Counted from the stretch's first letter, positions 52,872-62,362 are shown. The stretch: DNA of 64,000 bases from Vibrio furnissii CIP 102972 (GCF_000176175.1 NZ_ACZP01000014.1:1550001-1614000), one strand, 5' to 3'. Translations and numbers: made by a program. The notes: generated from the letters alone by a model not told the origin.

Positions 52872-53774
52872 ATGAAAACGAACAAAATTGCCACAATTTT
52901 AGCGTCCGCCATACTGCTAATTTCCTCTCACTGTGTGTCCGCGCAAAGTTTGTCAATCAGTAGTTGGAATATTGAATGGTTGACGTTGAATGCGTCCGCA
53001 CCTGTGGATAAAAGCAAACGCACCAGCGAAGATTTCGCCGCGCTGAGCAAACATTTCCGCACGGTCAATAGCGACGTGTTGGCGTTTCAAGAAGTCGACA
53101 GCATGCAGGCTATCCAGAACGTGGTGGGTTCGGCGTATCAAATCGTGCTCTCGGATCGCGCGCAGCCTGCGCACGCCCAGCATCAATTTAAAGACCTCAA
53201 TCAGTACACCGGCTTTGCAATACGCAACACCGTGCCGTTTAGTGACCCAGCCGATGTCGATCTGTATGGCAAACGACATCACAAATTGCGCTTTGCAGCT
53301 TATATCGTGTTGTACCCAGACTCACCGCAGCCCGTGCATACGTTGTCAGTGCATTTAAAAGCGGGTTGTTCCGGGAAGTTTCGCGCTAACCAAACCAGTT
53401 GCCAAACATTGCTGACACAGGGCAAAGCACTCAATGCGTGGATCAAACAGCGGGAAGCCAAGCAGCAAGCGTATGTCATTCTGGGCGATTTCAACCACAA
53501 CCTCGCCTACCGCGGGGATTGGTTATGGCAAACCATGACGCAAGGCACCCTCATTGAACCCACGCTTGCCAGCCGCCAAACACCCGCAACCTGTAAAGTG
53601 CGCTCGCGCCAGCAACCGAATCAACTACATCAATTTCGTTCGTTGATCGACCACATCATCATCAGCCCAACGCTTAAAGCAAGCGCCACACAACAAGTGA
53701 ATTTCGAGAGCCAAGACGTGTTGCGTTACGCACTGAGTGACCATTGCCCATTGCGTAGTGAACTACAGTGGTAA
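52872..53774 (+). CDS. Secreted endonuclease/exonuclease/phosphatase-family protein
   Basis: 300 residues from the ATG at 52872 (MKTNKIATILASAILLISSHCVSAQS, a signal peptide); the frame from 52812 is longer but skips this. Catalytic motifs in order: SSWNIEWLT (Asn), FQEVDS (Glu), VHLKAGC (His), GDFNHN (Asp/Asn), and SDHCPL (Asp-His). Such proteins are DNases or phospholipases/phosphatases. Cysteines (CSGKFRANQTSC; CKVRSR) could form a disulfide in the periplasm. The substrate is not known. Confidence 0.85.
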   Translation: MKTNKIATILASAILLISSHCVSAQSLSISSWNIEWLTLNASAPVDKSKRTSEDFAALSKHFRTVNSDVLAFQEVDSMQAIQNVVGSAYQIVLSDRAQPAHAQHQFKDLNQYTGFAIRNTVPFSDPADVDLYGKRHHKLRFAAYIVLYPDSPQPVHTLSVHLKAGCSGKFRANQTSCQTLLTQGKALNAWIKQREAKQQAYVILGDFNHNLAYRGDWLWQTMTQGTLIEPTLASRQTPATCKVRSRQQPNQLHQFRSLIDHIIISPTLKASATQQVNFESQDVLRYALSDHCPLRSELQW

Positions 53775-53826
53775 CCAGCGCTTACCGATTCAACGACATG
53801 AATCCAAGGCCACCTAAATCCAAGAC

Positions 53827-53856
53827 AAAAAAAGCCCCACCGTTGACTGGCGGGGC
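53827..53856 (-). terminator. Terminator of the RND pump operon
   Basis: GCCCCACC ... GGCGGGGC hairpin (one mismatch), with seven T after it on the minus strand. Confidence 0.75.
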
Positions 53857-53897
53857 AAGACACAAGTTACTTGAAACTTTCGTTGTGGCATTGAGCC

Positions 53898-56800
53898 TCA
53901 TGATTGAGGTTCAATACGTTTTTTCATCACCACAAAGTATAGGACGGGAATCACCACCAAGGTTAATATTGTTGAGACAAATATCCCAAAAATCAAACTG
54001 ATAGCCAATCCGTTGAAGATCGGGTCATCCAGAATGAACATTGCACCAATCATCGCCGCCAATGCGGTCAGCATAATCGGCTTTGCCCGCACAGCCGCCG
54101 ATTGAATCACCGCTTCTGAAAACGCCACACCCTGCTCGACCTGTTGATGAATGAAATCCACCAGCAAAATCGAGTTACGCACGATGATCCCCGCTAAAGC
54201 GATCATGCCAATCATCGACGTTGCCGTGAACTGCGCGCCAAGCAGCGCATGCCCCGGCATCACACCAATGATAGTCAGCGGAATCGGCGCCATGATGATC
54301 AGCGGCACCACATAGGATTTAAACTGCGCCACCACCAACAGGTAGATCAGAATCATCCCCACCGCATAAGCGATGCCCATGTCACGGAATGTTTCATAGG
54401 TGATGGTCCATTCCCCATCCCACAAGACCGCGACGCCACTCAGGCCATCCGGTTGGTGAATGTAGTTCTGGTCGAGGTTCATCTGCCCCTCAAGCGCAGA
54501 CCCAATGTTGAACATGCCGTACAGCGGGCTGTCAATGGCGCCGGTCATGTCGCCCACCACCATCACCATCGGCACCATGTTTTTGTGCACGATGTAATCT
54601 TCCATTCGCGTCTGCGTGACGCTGACCAGTTCAGATAGCGCGTAAGCCTGCCCGCTCTGGTTGGACACATTCATGTTCAGCAGTTGCACCAAGCGTATTT
54701 TGGCGGTTTCACTGGCTTGGATCTGCACCGGAATCGGGTATTTGTTGTGTTCACTGTGCAGGTAAGTCACCGGCTTTCCGCCAACGGCCGTGGCTAACGC
54801 ATCCACAATCGATGCATACGGGACGCCCAAACGCGCCGCTTTGCTGCGGTCGAGCGTCACCTGCCATTTCTGATGCGATTCCGGCAGATACATATCAACG
54901 TCGACAATATCCGGTGTCGCTCGGAAAATTTCACGCACCTGACGTGCCGCCTGATTACGAATTTCCGGAGTTGGGCCATACACTTCGGCTAAGATTGGCG
55001 ACCATACCGGCGGCCCCGGCGGCACTTCAACCACTTTCACCTTACCGCCAAACTTCAGAGCAACTTGGCTTAGCACAGGGCGAATGGCGCTGGCGATCGC
55101 ATGGCTGTCGCGGTCACGATCCTTCCGTCCCACCAAATTGACTTGAATGTCGCCCTGATTGGCTTGCTCTCGCATAAAATAGTGACGAACCAGTCCATTA
55201 AAGTTGATCGGCGCCGCCGTCCCGGCATAAATTTGGTAACCCGTCACTTCGGGGACCTTGTTCAGTTCCTGTCCCATGTCGAACAACACGCGCTGGGTAC
55301 GTTCAAGCGACGTCCCTTCCGGCATATCCAACACCACTTGAAACTCCGATTTGTTATCAAACGGCAGCATTTTCAGCACCACCGCCTCAAACACTGGCAG
55401 CAAGACCGAACCGACGATCAACGCGAACACCGCGAGCAGTAGCATCAAGCGGTTACGAGTTTGATGTTGGGCAGTCACAAACGGCGTCATAATGCGGTGG
55501 AATACGGAACTCGCCGCGGTTCCTTCATCTTTGTGGTGGGTGGGTTTGAGCAGATGCCCAGCCAACCAAGGGGATATGACAAATGCCACGGCCAGAGAAA
55601 TGAGCATCCCCATCGACGCGTTAATCGGAATCGGGCTCATGTACGGCCCCATTAAGCCGCTGACAAACGCCATCGGCAGCAACGCCGCGATCACCGTGAG
55701 CGTGGCCAGAATGGTCGGCCCGCCCACTTCATCCACCGCAGGTGGAATTAATTCTGCCAGCTTGCGTTTGCCCATCGCCATATGTCGGTGAATGTTCTCC
55801 ACCACCACGATCGCATCATCGACCAATATCCCAATGGAGAAAATCAACGCGAACAGCGACACGCGGTTGAGGGTAAACCCCCACGCCCATGACGCAAATA
55901 AGGTGATCATCAAAGTCACCATTACCGCCAGCCCCACCACAATGGCTTCGCGCCACCCCATGGTCAGCAACACCAGAATCACGACCGCAGTGGTGGCAAA
56001 GGCCAGCTTGCCGATTAGGGTGTTACTTTTATCGGCGGCGGTTTTTCCGTAATCACGCGTGATATCAACATGAATACCATGCGGGATCAGTTGGTTTTGC
56101 AATGCCGCGACGCGGGCTTCCACCGCTTTGGCCACATCGACCGCGTTTTCACCGCTCTTCTTAGCAATCGCCAGAGTGACGGCTGGATAGATCCCACTTT
56201 TGTCACTGGTCCAGACATTCTGGGTTGCAGTGTCAACGCCAAGTTCAATGGTCGCAATGTCTTCCAAATACACAGGAAATCCATTGTGCACCCCCACCAC
56301 CAACTGTTTGACGTCCTCGACATGCGTTAAAAACTGACCAATTTGTAGCGGCAGGGTTTGGTTGTCACTGGTCAATGCGAGCATGGAAGAGCGACGATTG
56401 GCTGCGGGCAAGCTTTGATTGAGTTGATCGATGGTGATGCCAAAAGCGTTCATTTTGGCAGGATCCAGCCGCACATCGACGATGGTGTTGTGTCCACCCA
56501 CGGTGTAAATATCGCGCGTGCCTTGAATGCGCTTGAGTTCGGTTTCTAACCCATGCGCAACTTGAGTCAGTTGCTGTTGATTCGATTGGCCAGTGCGATC
56601 CGACAAGGTAATCGTGACGATCGGAACATCTTCAATCCCTTTGGGTTTGATAATGGGTTCCCCGACGCCAACACCCGCAGGCATCCAGTCTTTATTGGAA
56701 TAGAGTTGGTTGTAGATGCGCACCACGGCATCGTTGCGTGAAACACCTACTTTAAAGATCGCGACAATCATCGCGCCATCCGGCTGAGAAAAGGAATAGA

Positions 56801-57059
56801 GCTTATCGATACCTTGGATTTCAGAGATCACCTGTTCAGCCGGCGTCGTCACTAAACTCTCAACTTCGGCTGGCGTCGCGCCTGGGAAAGGAATATAGAC
56901 ATCAGCAAATGTCACATCGATTTGAGGCTCTTCCTCTTTGGGGGTGATGATGACTGCAAACAGCCCCATCAGTAAGCCAACCAACGCCAGTAAAGGCGTC
57001 ATGGCCGAATTTTGAAAGGCCGCAGCAATGCGACCCGAAATACCGAGTCGTTTGTCCAT
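53898..57059 (-). CDS. RND-family efflux permease (AcrB-like)
   Basis: 1053 residues from the ATG at 57059 (MDKRLGISGRIAAAFQNSA), 1 bp after the adaptor's stop and with AGAAGGG just upstream; a longer frame would run into the adaptor gene. Typical features: two sets of six membrane segments with 'ILVDDAIVVVENIHRH' (near 405; the Asp pair of the proton relay) and large periplasmic loops ('PAEVESLVTTPAEQVISEI...GIDKLYS'). This subgroup, with an adaptor without an outer-membrane gene nearby, exports drugs, detergents or metals. The outer-membrane channel would be supplied elsewhere, such as TolC. Substrate unknown. Confidence 0.93.
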   Translation of the reverse strand: MDKRLGISGRIAAAFQNSAMTPLLALVGLLMGLFAVIITPKEEEPQIDVTFADVYIPFPGATPAEVESLVTTPAEQVISEIQGIDKLYSFSQPDGAMIVAIFKVGVSRNDAVVRIYNQLYSNKDWMPAGVGVGEPIIKPKGIEDVPIVTITLSDRTGQSNQQQLTQVAHGLETELKRIQGTRDIYTVGGHNTIVDVRLDPAKMNAFGITIDQLNQSLPAANRRSSMLALTSDNQTLPLQIGQFLTHVEDVKQLVVGVHNGFPVYLEDIATIELGVDTATQNVWTSDKSGIYPAVTLAIAKKSGENAVDVAKAVEARVAALQNQLIPHGIHVDITRDYGKTAADKSNTLIGKLAFATTAVVILVLLTMGWREAIVVGLAVMVTLMITLFASWAWGFTLNRVSLFALIFSIGILVDDAIVVVENIHRHMAMGKRKLAELIPPAVDEVGGPTILATLTVIAALLPMAFVSGLMGPYMSPIPINASMGMLISLAVAFVISPWLAGHLLKPTHHKDEGTAASSVFHRIMTPFVTAQHQTRNRLMLLLAVFALIVGSVLLPVFEAVVLKMLPFDNKSEFQVVLDMPEGTSLERTQRVLFDMGQELNKVPEVTGYQIYAGTAAPINFNGLVRHYFMREQANQGDIQVNLVGRKDRDRDSHAIASAIRPVLSQVALKFGGKVKVVEVPPGPPVWSPILAEVYGPTPEIRNQAARQVREIFRATPDIVDVDMYLPESHQKWQVTLDRSKAARLGVPYASIVDALATAVGGKPVTYLHSEHNKYPIPVQIQASETAKIRLVQLLNMNVSNQSGQAYALSELVSVTQTRMEDYIVHKNMVPMVMVVGDMTGAIDSPLYGMFNIGSALEGQMNLDQNYIHQPDGLSGVAVLWDGEWTITYETFRDMGIAYAVGMILIYLLVVAQFKSYVVPLIIMAPIPLTIIGVMPGHALLGAQFTATSMIGMIALAGIIVRNSILLVDFIHQQVEQGVAFSEAVIQSAAVRAKPIMLTALAAMIGAMFILDDPIFNGLAISLIFGIFVSTILTLVVIPVLYFVVMKKRIEPQS

Positions 57060-57060
57060 C

Positions 57061-58065
57061 TCATTGCCCTTCTGCTGGAAGTAACGTGGTCGCAATGACA
57101 TCACCGATTTCCAAACCCGACAGTACTTCCACCGCATCGCCGTAGGTTTGACCCAAACGAATCGGATTCAGGATTCGCGCCTCATTGACGATGCGATACA
57201 CCGCGCTCAGTTCCGCACGGCGAATGACCGCAGCGCTGGGGATCAACAGCACGTCCCGGCTGCTGTACTGAAAATCAGTTTTGACCCACATTCCCGGCAT
57301 CAACAATGGCGTGTTGTCTGGCAACGATAAACGAATGTTGAAATTGTGAGATTGAGGGTCAGCGTAACGAAATAAGCTGTAGTTTGTTGGTGTGACAACG
57401 TCACCAGAAGGTGACCGTACATAGAACTGCGCCACCGCTTGCACTTTATCCTGATAGCGCTGCGGAATGTCCGTTTCAATTCTGAGTTTTTCCAGTGAAA
57501 AACCACTCACCAACGGCGTTCCCGGCGCGACCGTTTCACCCAGTTCCACATGACGCTGCGTGACCACGCCGGCATACGGTGCTGTGATATTGGTGTACCC
57601 CAGCGACTCTTTGGCTTGAGCCACCGCAGCCTGAGCTGATTTGACGGATGCTGCTGCGCTGCGAGCACGCGCTTCAGCCGAATCCATTTGATCGCGCGAG
57701 ATCGCACCTTTAGGAAACAACTGGCGATAACGGCTCACTTGAGCCTGCGCTTCGCGGTTTTGCGCCAACGCACTGGCCAATTGCGCCTGCGCGGCGTCCA
57801 ACGATGCCGATTGCTGCACATCACTGATTTCAAGCAGTACTTGGCCTTGCGCCACGTGATCATTCACATCCACAAACACGCCGATCACGCGACCGGATGT
57901 TTGCGCCGCCACCGTACCTTGATTCACCGGCGCCACGATGCCATCCAACTGAATGACCTGCGGCAGACGTTCTGTCTTCACCGTGTAAAAGCCAGTCCCC
58001 TCGGTGGCATGCACCCCACTCACAAAGCTCAGTGCCACCAGAATAGACAAAGTTAACCCTTTCAT
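57061..58065 (-). CDS. RND periplasmic adaptor (HlyD/AcrA-like)
   Basis: 334 residues from the ATG at 58065 (MKGLTLSILVALSFVSGVHA, a signal peptide), with AAGGAG 9-10 bases upstream. Lipoyl half-motifs 'VAAQTSGRVIGVFVDVNDHVAQGQVL' and 'YTNITAPYAGVVTQRHVELGETVAPGTPLV' flank a helical hairpin (about 75-135). The adaptor links the permease to an outer-membrane channel. First gene of the two-gene operon. Confidence 0.93.
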   Translation of the reverse strand: MKGLTLSILVALSFVSGVHATEGTGFYTVKTERLPQVIQLDGIVAPVNQGTVAAQTSGRVIGVFVDVNDHVAQGQVLLEISDVQQSASLDAAQAQLASALAQNREAQAQVSRYRQLFPKGAISRDQMDSAEARARSAAASVKSAQAAVAQAKESLGYTNITAPYAGVVTQRHVELGETVAPGTPLVSGFSLEKLRIETDIPQRYQDKVQAVAQFYVRSPSGDVVTPTNYSLFRYADPQSHNFNIRLSLPDNTPLLMPGMWVKTDFQYSSRDVLLIPSAAVIRRAELSAVYRIVNEARILNPIRLGQTYGDAVEVLSGLEIGDVIATTLLPAEGQ

Positions 58066-58212
58066 CGTGTCAATCTCCTTTGACATTCAGCCCTTTAAAG
58101 CGAAGAGATGGCCTATCATCTCCCTCGCGAGATCACGTCATGATGTTCGCAATCATCCGTTGAATTACTTTGCGGCGAAAACAAGACACGATGGCGGGAA
58201 ACGTTCGTGTGT

Positions 58213-58671
58213 TTACGCCGTTTGTGGGTGATGCTCTGGATGTTGTTTGGCTCGCAGTACCAGATTAGTCACGCCGAGGCCAACCATCATGCACGCAAAA
58301 AACACCCAAACGCCTGGATTGCCCAACGCCAAACTCGACACCGCAGGTCCTGGGCAAATGCCTGCCAATCCCCAACCCACCCCGAAAATTGCCGCGCCAC
58401 TGAGTAGACGTGAATCGATCGCGGTGTTCGTCGCGAGACAAAATTTCTCGGCATTCACGGGTTTACGTTTCGGTTTAATCAAGAAAAAATACGCTGGCAT
58501 AAACACCAATAACGCGCCACCCATCACAAACATTAAGCTCGGATCCCAATGCCCTGTCACATCAAGAAAGCCTGTGACTTTCGCAGGATCCGCCATACCT
58601 GAAATCACCATGCCCAAGCCAAATAATAGCCCAGCCACCAGCGACGTTAATCGAAACAAAGCCTGATTCAT
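58213..58671 (-). CDS. YeeE/YedE-family half transporter (PmpB-like)
   Basis: 152 residues, about four hydrophobic segments. The signature 'GVGWGLAGICPGPAVSSLALGNPGV' near residue 100 contains a Cys conserved in thiosulfate transporters of the YeeE family, and 'SGMADPAKVTGFLDVTGHWDPSLMFVM' is typical of the PmpB half (DUF6691). Together with the PmpA half upstream (21 bp apart) it is likely to pass a sulfur compound such as thiosulfate or sulfane sulfur. Part of a sulfur module controlled by the ArsR-family regulator. Confidence 0.85.
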   Translation of the reverse strand: MNQALFRLTSLVAGLLFGLGMVISGMADPAKVTGFLDVTGHWDPSLMFVMGGALLVFMPAYFFLIKPKRKPVNAEKFCLATNTAIDSRLLSGAAIFGVGWGLAGICPGPAVSSLALGNPGVWVFFACMMVGLGVTNLVLRAKQHPEHHPQTA

Positions 58672-58692
58672 TCTGATTCCCCACCAACGCTT

Positions 58693-59112
58693 TTAAATAA
58701 GATGCAAACGAACAAATACCGTCATTGCGGCAACAACCATAAAGACACAGGTGGCGACTATTGAACGTTTTGACAATCGACCGATGCCGCAGATGCCATG
58801 TCCACTGGTGCAACCATTACCCAAACGTGTGCCGACGCCAACGAGCAAACCCGCCGCCGCTAACCACCACACATGGGAGTCAAACTGTGCTGGCATCTGC
58901 TTATCAAAGGCCATCACACCGAAGACGCCACCACTGATCATGCCGACCACAAACAACAACCGCCACGCAAAATCACGTGATTTCGGCGTCATTAACCCCG
59001 TTAAGATGCCGCTGATACCGGCAATTTTTCCGTTCATCAGTAACAAAATGGTTGCCGAAATCCCTAACAACACGCCGCCAAACAAAGATTCCCAAGGCAT
59101 GGTGAACGTCAT
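58693..59112 (-). CDS. YeeE/YedE-family half transporter (PmpA-like)
   Basis: 139 residues with the pattern 'GGVLLGISATILLLMNGKIAGISGILTGL' and 'GVGTRLGNGCTSGHGICGIGRLSKRS' carrying two cysteines at the sulfur-handling site. About four hydrophobic segments. The start has AGAGGA 5-7 bases upstream. It comes between the ArsR-type regulator and the PmpB half in one operon. Confidence 0.88.
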   Translation of the reverse strand: MTFTMPWESLFGGVLLGISATILLLMNGKIAGISGILTGLMTPKSRDFAWRLLFVVGMISGGVFGVMAFDKQMPAQFDSHVWWLAAAGLLVGVGTRLGNGCTSGHGICGIGRLSKRSIVATCVFMVVAAMTVFVRLHLI

Positions 59113-59147
59113 AATGTCCTCTTTTTATTTCTCTTAATTTGAAAGAC

Positions 59148-59450
59148 TTAACCACAAAACACGGTTTGTAAGCTCTGAATCAACTGCGCCACGCGCGTAT
59201 CGGCCAACGAATAGAACACCTGTTGCGATTCCTTGCGCGCTTCAATCAATCCATGCTTTCGTAATACCGTTAAATGTTGAGAAAACGCTGACTGGCTGAG
59301 TGCCGAGCTTTGTTGTAATTGCCCCACACCCACCTCGCCTTTTGTCAATTGACAGAGCACCATCAAACGTTCCGGATGCGCCAAAATTCTAAGTAGTTCA
59401 GATACTTCTTCCGCATTGGACTTCATTTGATCAATATTGACGGCTTCCAT
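59148..59450 (-). CDS. ArsR-family persulfide-type regulator (BigR/YgaV/HlyU-like)
   Basis: 100 residues from the ATG at 59450 (MEAVNIDQMKSNAEEV), with AGGGG 6 bases upstream. A winged HTH (about 45-85; QLQQSSALSQSAFSQHLTVLRKHGLIEAR). It lacks arsenic- or zinc-site motifs but has cysteines at C33 and C99, 66 residues apart, as in V. cholerae HlyU (C38/C104) and close to the pair in YgaV/SqrR/BigR, which form a disulfide or tetrasulfide with reactive sulfur species. It heads the PmpAB operon and is divergent from the DUF2892 and reductase-rhodanese genes. Confidence 0.88.
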   Translation of the reverse strand: MEAVNIDQMKSNAEEVSELLRILAHPERLMVLCQLTKGEVGVGQLQQSSALSQSAFSQHLTVLRKHGLIEARKESQQVFYSLADTRVAQLIQSLQTVFCG

Positions 59451-59478
59451 CACTTTCCCCTTCATAAACTTGTTTTTT

Positions 59479-59505
59479 AGATAATACTAATAAACGTAGT
59501 TTAGT
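59479..59505. promoter_or_regulatory. Candidate operator A for the ArsR-family regulator
   Basis: AATACTAATAAACGTAG is the core of a 27-base segment that starts 29 bases upstream of the regulator's ATG; it repeats at 59548 with few changes. Confidence 0.55.
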
Positions 59506-59547
59506 CAAACCTTATTTAGTTATATCGAAATTAGCTCAATTAACATT

Positions 59548-59575
59548 AGACAATACTAATTTATGTAACTATAGT
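59548..59575. promoter_or_regulatory. Candidate operator B
   Basis: A segment that shares AGAYAATACTAAT and the later TAGT with operator A, 69 bp from it, and ends 30 bp before the DUF2892 gene. It would let one regulator control both directions. Confidence 0.55.
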
Positions 59576-59604
59576 AAATCCAACATCCAACGGAGGGTAT
59601 TCTC

Positions 59605-59790
59605 ATGACCATTGAAAATGGCGTACGAATTGTCGCGGGCAGCATGGTTTTGCTGTCGCTACTGTTGACAGTGTTTGTTCATCCGAACTTTATCTGGCTC
59701 ACCGTGTTTGTTGGTGTGAATCTCATTCAAAGTGCGTTTACCGGGATTTGCCCAGCAGCCTATTTTTTGAAGAAACTTGGGTTTAAATAG
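59605..59790 (+). CDS. DUF2892 small membrane protein (YgaP C-terminal-like)
   Basis: 61 residues with two hydrophobic segments and the signature 'NLIQSAFTGICPAAYFLKKLG', the typical DUF2892 tail found in YgaP. GGAGGG precedes the ATG. The family is frequently beside or fused to rhodaneses. The conserved Cys (in TGICP) may take part in sulfur handling; that is inference. Followed 56 bp later by the reductase-rhodanese gene. Confidence 0.87.
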   Translation: MTIENGVRIVAGSMVLLSLLLTVFVHPNFIWLTVFVGVNLIQSAFTGICPAAYFLKKLGFK

Positions 59791-59846
59791 TCAGTTCACA
59801 CTGAAATTCGATACATCAGTTGAGCTAGAAAAATTTGGAGTAATCT

Positions 59847-61550
59847 ATGACTAAGATTGTGATTATCGGCGGTGTTGCCGGCGGAGCTTCTGCGGCAGCG
59901 CGTGCGCGTCGTTTGAGCGAAGATGCGCAAATCATTATGTTTGAACGGGGCCCTTTCGTCTCGTTTGCCAACTGCGGCTTGCCCTATCACATCGGTGGTG
60001 ATATCAAAGAACGAGCCAATTTGCTACTGCAAACGCCAGAAAGCTTTTTGGCACGCTTTAATGTCGATGTCCGCGTCATGAATGACGTGGTTCGCATTAA
60101 CCGTGCAGACAAAACCATCACCGTTCGCAACCTGCTGGATCAATCTGAGTACGAAGAAAGCTACGACTTTCTACTGCTGAGCCCGGGCGCTGGCCCGATT
60201 GTGCCGCCAATCCCAGGATTGGATAACCCACTCACCCACTCGCTACGCAACATTCCAGATATGGACCGTATTTTGGAAACCATTCAGATGAACCAACCCG
60301 ACCATGCCACCGTCATCGGCGGCGGTTTTATTGGTTTGGAGATGATGGAAGCGTTCCACCAATTGGGCATCAAAACCACGCTGATTGAAATGGCCGATCA
60401 AGTGATGACTCCGGTTGACCGTGAAATGGCTGGCTTTGCCCACGCAGAAATTCGCGCTAAAGGCATCGACTTGCGTCTTGGAGTCGCGCTGCAAGCGGTC
60501 GAGTTCAAGCCAACCACCTCAATGCCAAGCATCGATTCTGGTGAGAATACCGAACATCAACACATGAGCGGTGAACTCGATCTGACGCTGAGCAATGGCG
60601 AAACACTGACCACCGATATTCTGATCATGGCAATTGGTGTGCGCCCAGAAACCAAACTCGCCGCTGAAGCTGGCCTGCAGATCGGTGCGCTGGGCGGGAT
60701 TGAGACCAACGAATCCCTACAAACTAGCGATCCAAGCATTTATGCCGTGGGCGATGCGATTGAAGAAAAAGACTTTGTAACGGGTCAATCGACCTTAGTG
60801 CCACTGGCTGGCCCTGCCAACCGTCAAGGTCGTATGGCCGCAGACAACATGCTGGGTCGCAGCGAAACCTATCAAGGCACGCAAGGCACCGCGATCTGTA
60901 AGATCTTCGACTTGGCTGTGGCTTCTACCGGTAAAAACGAGAAGCAACTCAAACGTGCGGGTATCGCATACGAGAAAGTCTACGTTCATACTGCGAGCCA
61001 CGCGAGCTACTACCCGGGGGCGGAAGTTGTGTCGTTCAAAATGCTGTTCGATCCAACATCAGGCAAGATTTTCGGCGCTCAGGCCGTGGGTAAAGATGGC
61101 ATCGACAAACGCATCGACGTCATGGCGGTTGCGCAGCGTGCTGGCATGACCGTTGAACAGTTGCAACATCTTGAACTGACTTACGCGCCACCTTACGGCA
61201 GCGCAAAAGACGTGATCAACCAAGCCGCATTTGTCGCCACCAACCTCATGAAAGGTGATGCAAAAGCGATTCACTTTGATGAAATCGACAACCTTACCGA
61301 TGAACAGCTGTTACTCGATGTGCGTAATCCGGGCGAACTGGACAACGTCGGTTATCTGCCGGGCGCCATCAACATTCCAGTCGACCAACTGCGTCAGCGC
61401 ATGAACGAACTGCCAAAAGACAAAGAAATCATCATCTACTGTCAGGTCGGTTTGCGCGGCAATGTCGCCTATCGTCAGCTCGTCAACAACGGCTACAAAG
61501 CACGCAACTTGCTCGGTGGTTACCGCACTTACGCGTTTGCCAAAGCCTAA
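59847..61550 (+). CDS. CoA-disulfide reductase-rhodanese fusion (Npsr/CoADR-RHD)
   Basis: 567 residues. An FAD/NAD(P) disulfide reductase domain (1-450) has GGVAGGASAAARARR (dinucleotide fold) and the single redox Cys C43 in SFANCGLPYHIGG; 'VIGGGFIGLEMMEAF' near 155 and 'YAVGDAIE' near 300 are further signatures. A linker leads to a rhodanese domain (about 470-567) with active loop CQVGLRG, Cys at 532. Related enzymes reduce CoA persulfide or polysulfide. With the regulator and PmpAB it forms a sulfane-sulfur module. Confidence 0.92.
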   Translation: MTKIVIIGGVAGGASAAARARRLSEDAQIIMFERGPFVSFANCGLPYHIGGDIKERANLLLQTPESFLARFNVDVRVMNDVVRINRADKTITVRNLLDQSEYEESYDFLLLSPGAGPIVPPIPGLDNPLTHSLRNIPDMDRILETIQMNQPDHATVIGGGFIGLEMMEAFHQLGIKTTLIEMADQVMTPVDREMAGFAHAEIRAKGIDLRLGVALQAVEFKPTTSMPSIDSGENTEHQHMSGELDLTLSNGETLTTDILIMAIGVRPETKLAAEAGLQIGALGGIETNESLQTSDPSIYAVGDAIEEKDFVTGQSTLVPLAGPANRQGRMAADNMLGRSETYQGTQGTAICKIFDLAVASTGKNEKQLKRAGIAYEKVYVHTASHASYYPGAEVVSFKMLFDPTSGKIFGAQAVGKDGIDKRIDVMAVAQRAGMTVEQLQHLELTYAPPYGSAKDVINQAAFVATNLMKGDAKAIHFDEIDNLTDEQLLLDVRNPGELDNVGYLPGAINIPVDQLRQRMNELPKDKEIIIYCQVGLRGNVAYRQLVNNGYKARNLLGGYRTYAFAKA

Positions 61551-61568
61551 CGTTTTCCGCTTTCTCGC

Positions 61569-61607
61569 AAACCAAACAGCCAGCATCAAGTGCTGGCTGT
61601 TTTGGTT
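61569..61607 (+). terminator. Terminator of the CoADR-rhodanese gene
   Basis: AACCAAACAGCCAGCA / TGCTGGCTGTTTTGGTT form a long stem with one bulge around 5 bases, followed by TTTTC. Confidence 0.88.
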
Positions 61608-61864
61608 TTCAGAACAATGCACCGATGTACAGTACTCCTAAATTCGCTCTGAACTTGTATCTGATATGCGAGTTCATGTATTGCCCGCAAAAGGCTTCGG
61701 CAATATCGCCTAAGTTTTTAACGCCTATGCGTCTCTCCGATCGGATAAAACCACTCACATTGTCAGACACATATCGATCGTCAAAGACGGATTTGTGTCT
61801 CTGGCACCATGGTTTAGTATATGAAGCACACCTTCACACGCGTAAATCAATTGGCATAAATAGC

Positions 61865-62362
61865 ATGATCACCATTCGACACTACAAAGCCGCCGATGCG
61901 CGGGCGCTTTGGGCGCTTTTTTATCACACCGTTCGCAACATTAACGTGCGCGACTACACTCAAGCGCAAGTCGAGGCATGGGCGCCCGCTGAGTTTGACG
62001 CTGCCATTTGGCAGCAACGAATGCGAACCATTGATCCTTTTGTCGCGGAAATAGACGGCGACATTGTGGGCTATGCCGATCTGCAAGCCGACGGGCTGAT
62101 TGATCATTTCTTTTGTCATCACCAGCATCAAGGCAAAGAGGTTGGCCGCAGCCTAATGGAACATATACTAAATATGGGTCGCCAGCGTGGCATCACTCAG
62201 TTTCATGCTGAAGTCAGCATCACCGCTCGCCCATTTTTTGAGCGTTTTGGATTCACCGTGGTTCACGAACAAACGGTTGAAGTTCGCGGGCAAACATTGC
62301 GCAACTTTGTGATGAAACGCTCCGCGAAAACCCCGTTGAATCGCGATACACAGCGGGTGTGA
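61865..62362 (+). CDS. GNAT-family N-acetyltransferase 1
   Basis: 165 residues from the ATG at 61865 (MITIRHYKAADARALWALF). A longer frame from 61625 adds 80 residues that look non-coding; no strong SD supports either. GNAT fold: 'FVAEIDGDIVGYADLQ' (beta strands), 'HHQHQGKEVGRSLMEHIL' (the acetyl-CoA Q/RxxGxG/A motif near 100, in variant form) and 'VSITARPFFERFGFTVV' with C-terminal Phe. Substrate unknown. The next GNAT gene follows closely and may be in the same transcript. Confidence 0.75.
   Translation: MITIRHYKAADARALWALFYHTVRNINVRDYTQAQVEAWAPAEFDAAIWQQRMRTIDPFVAEIDGDIVGYADLQADGLIDHFFCHHQHQGKEVGRSLMEHILNMGRQRGITQFHAEVSITARPFFERFGFTVVHEQTVEVRGQTLRNFVMKRSAKTPLNRDTQRV

Noticed and set aside
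61625-61864. N-terminal extension of the first GNAT protein (80 residues)
   Set aside because: It has no GNAT features or SD, and the domain begins at the ATG at 61865.
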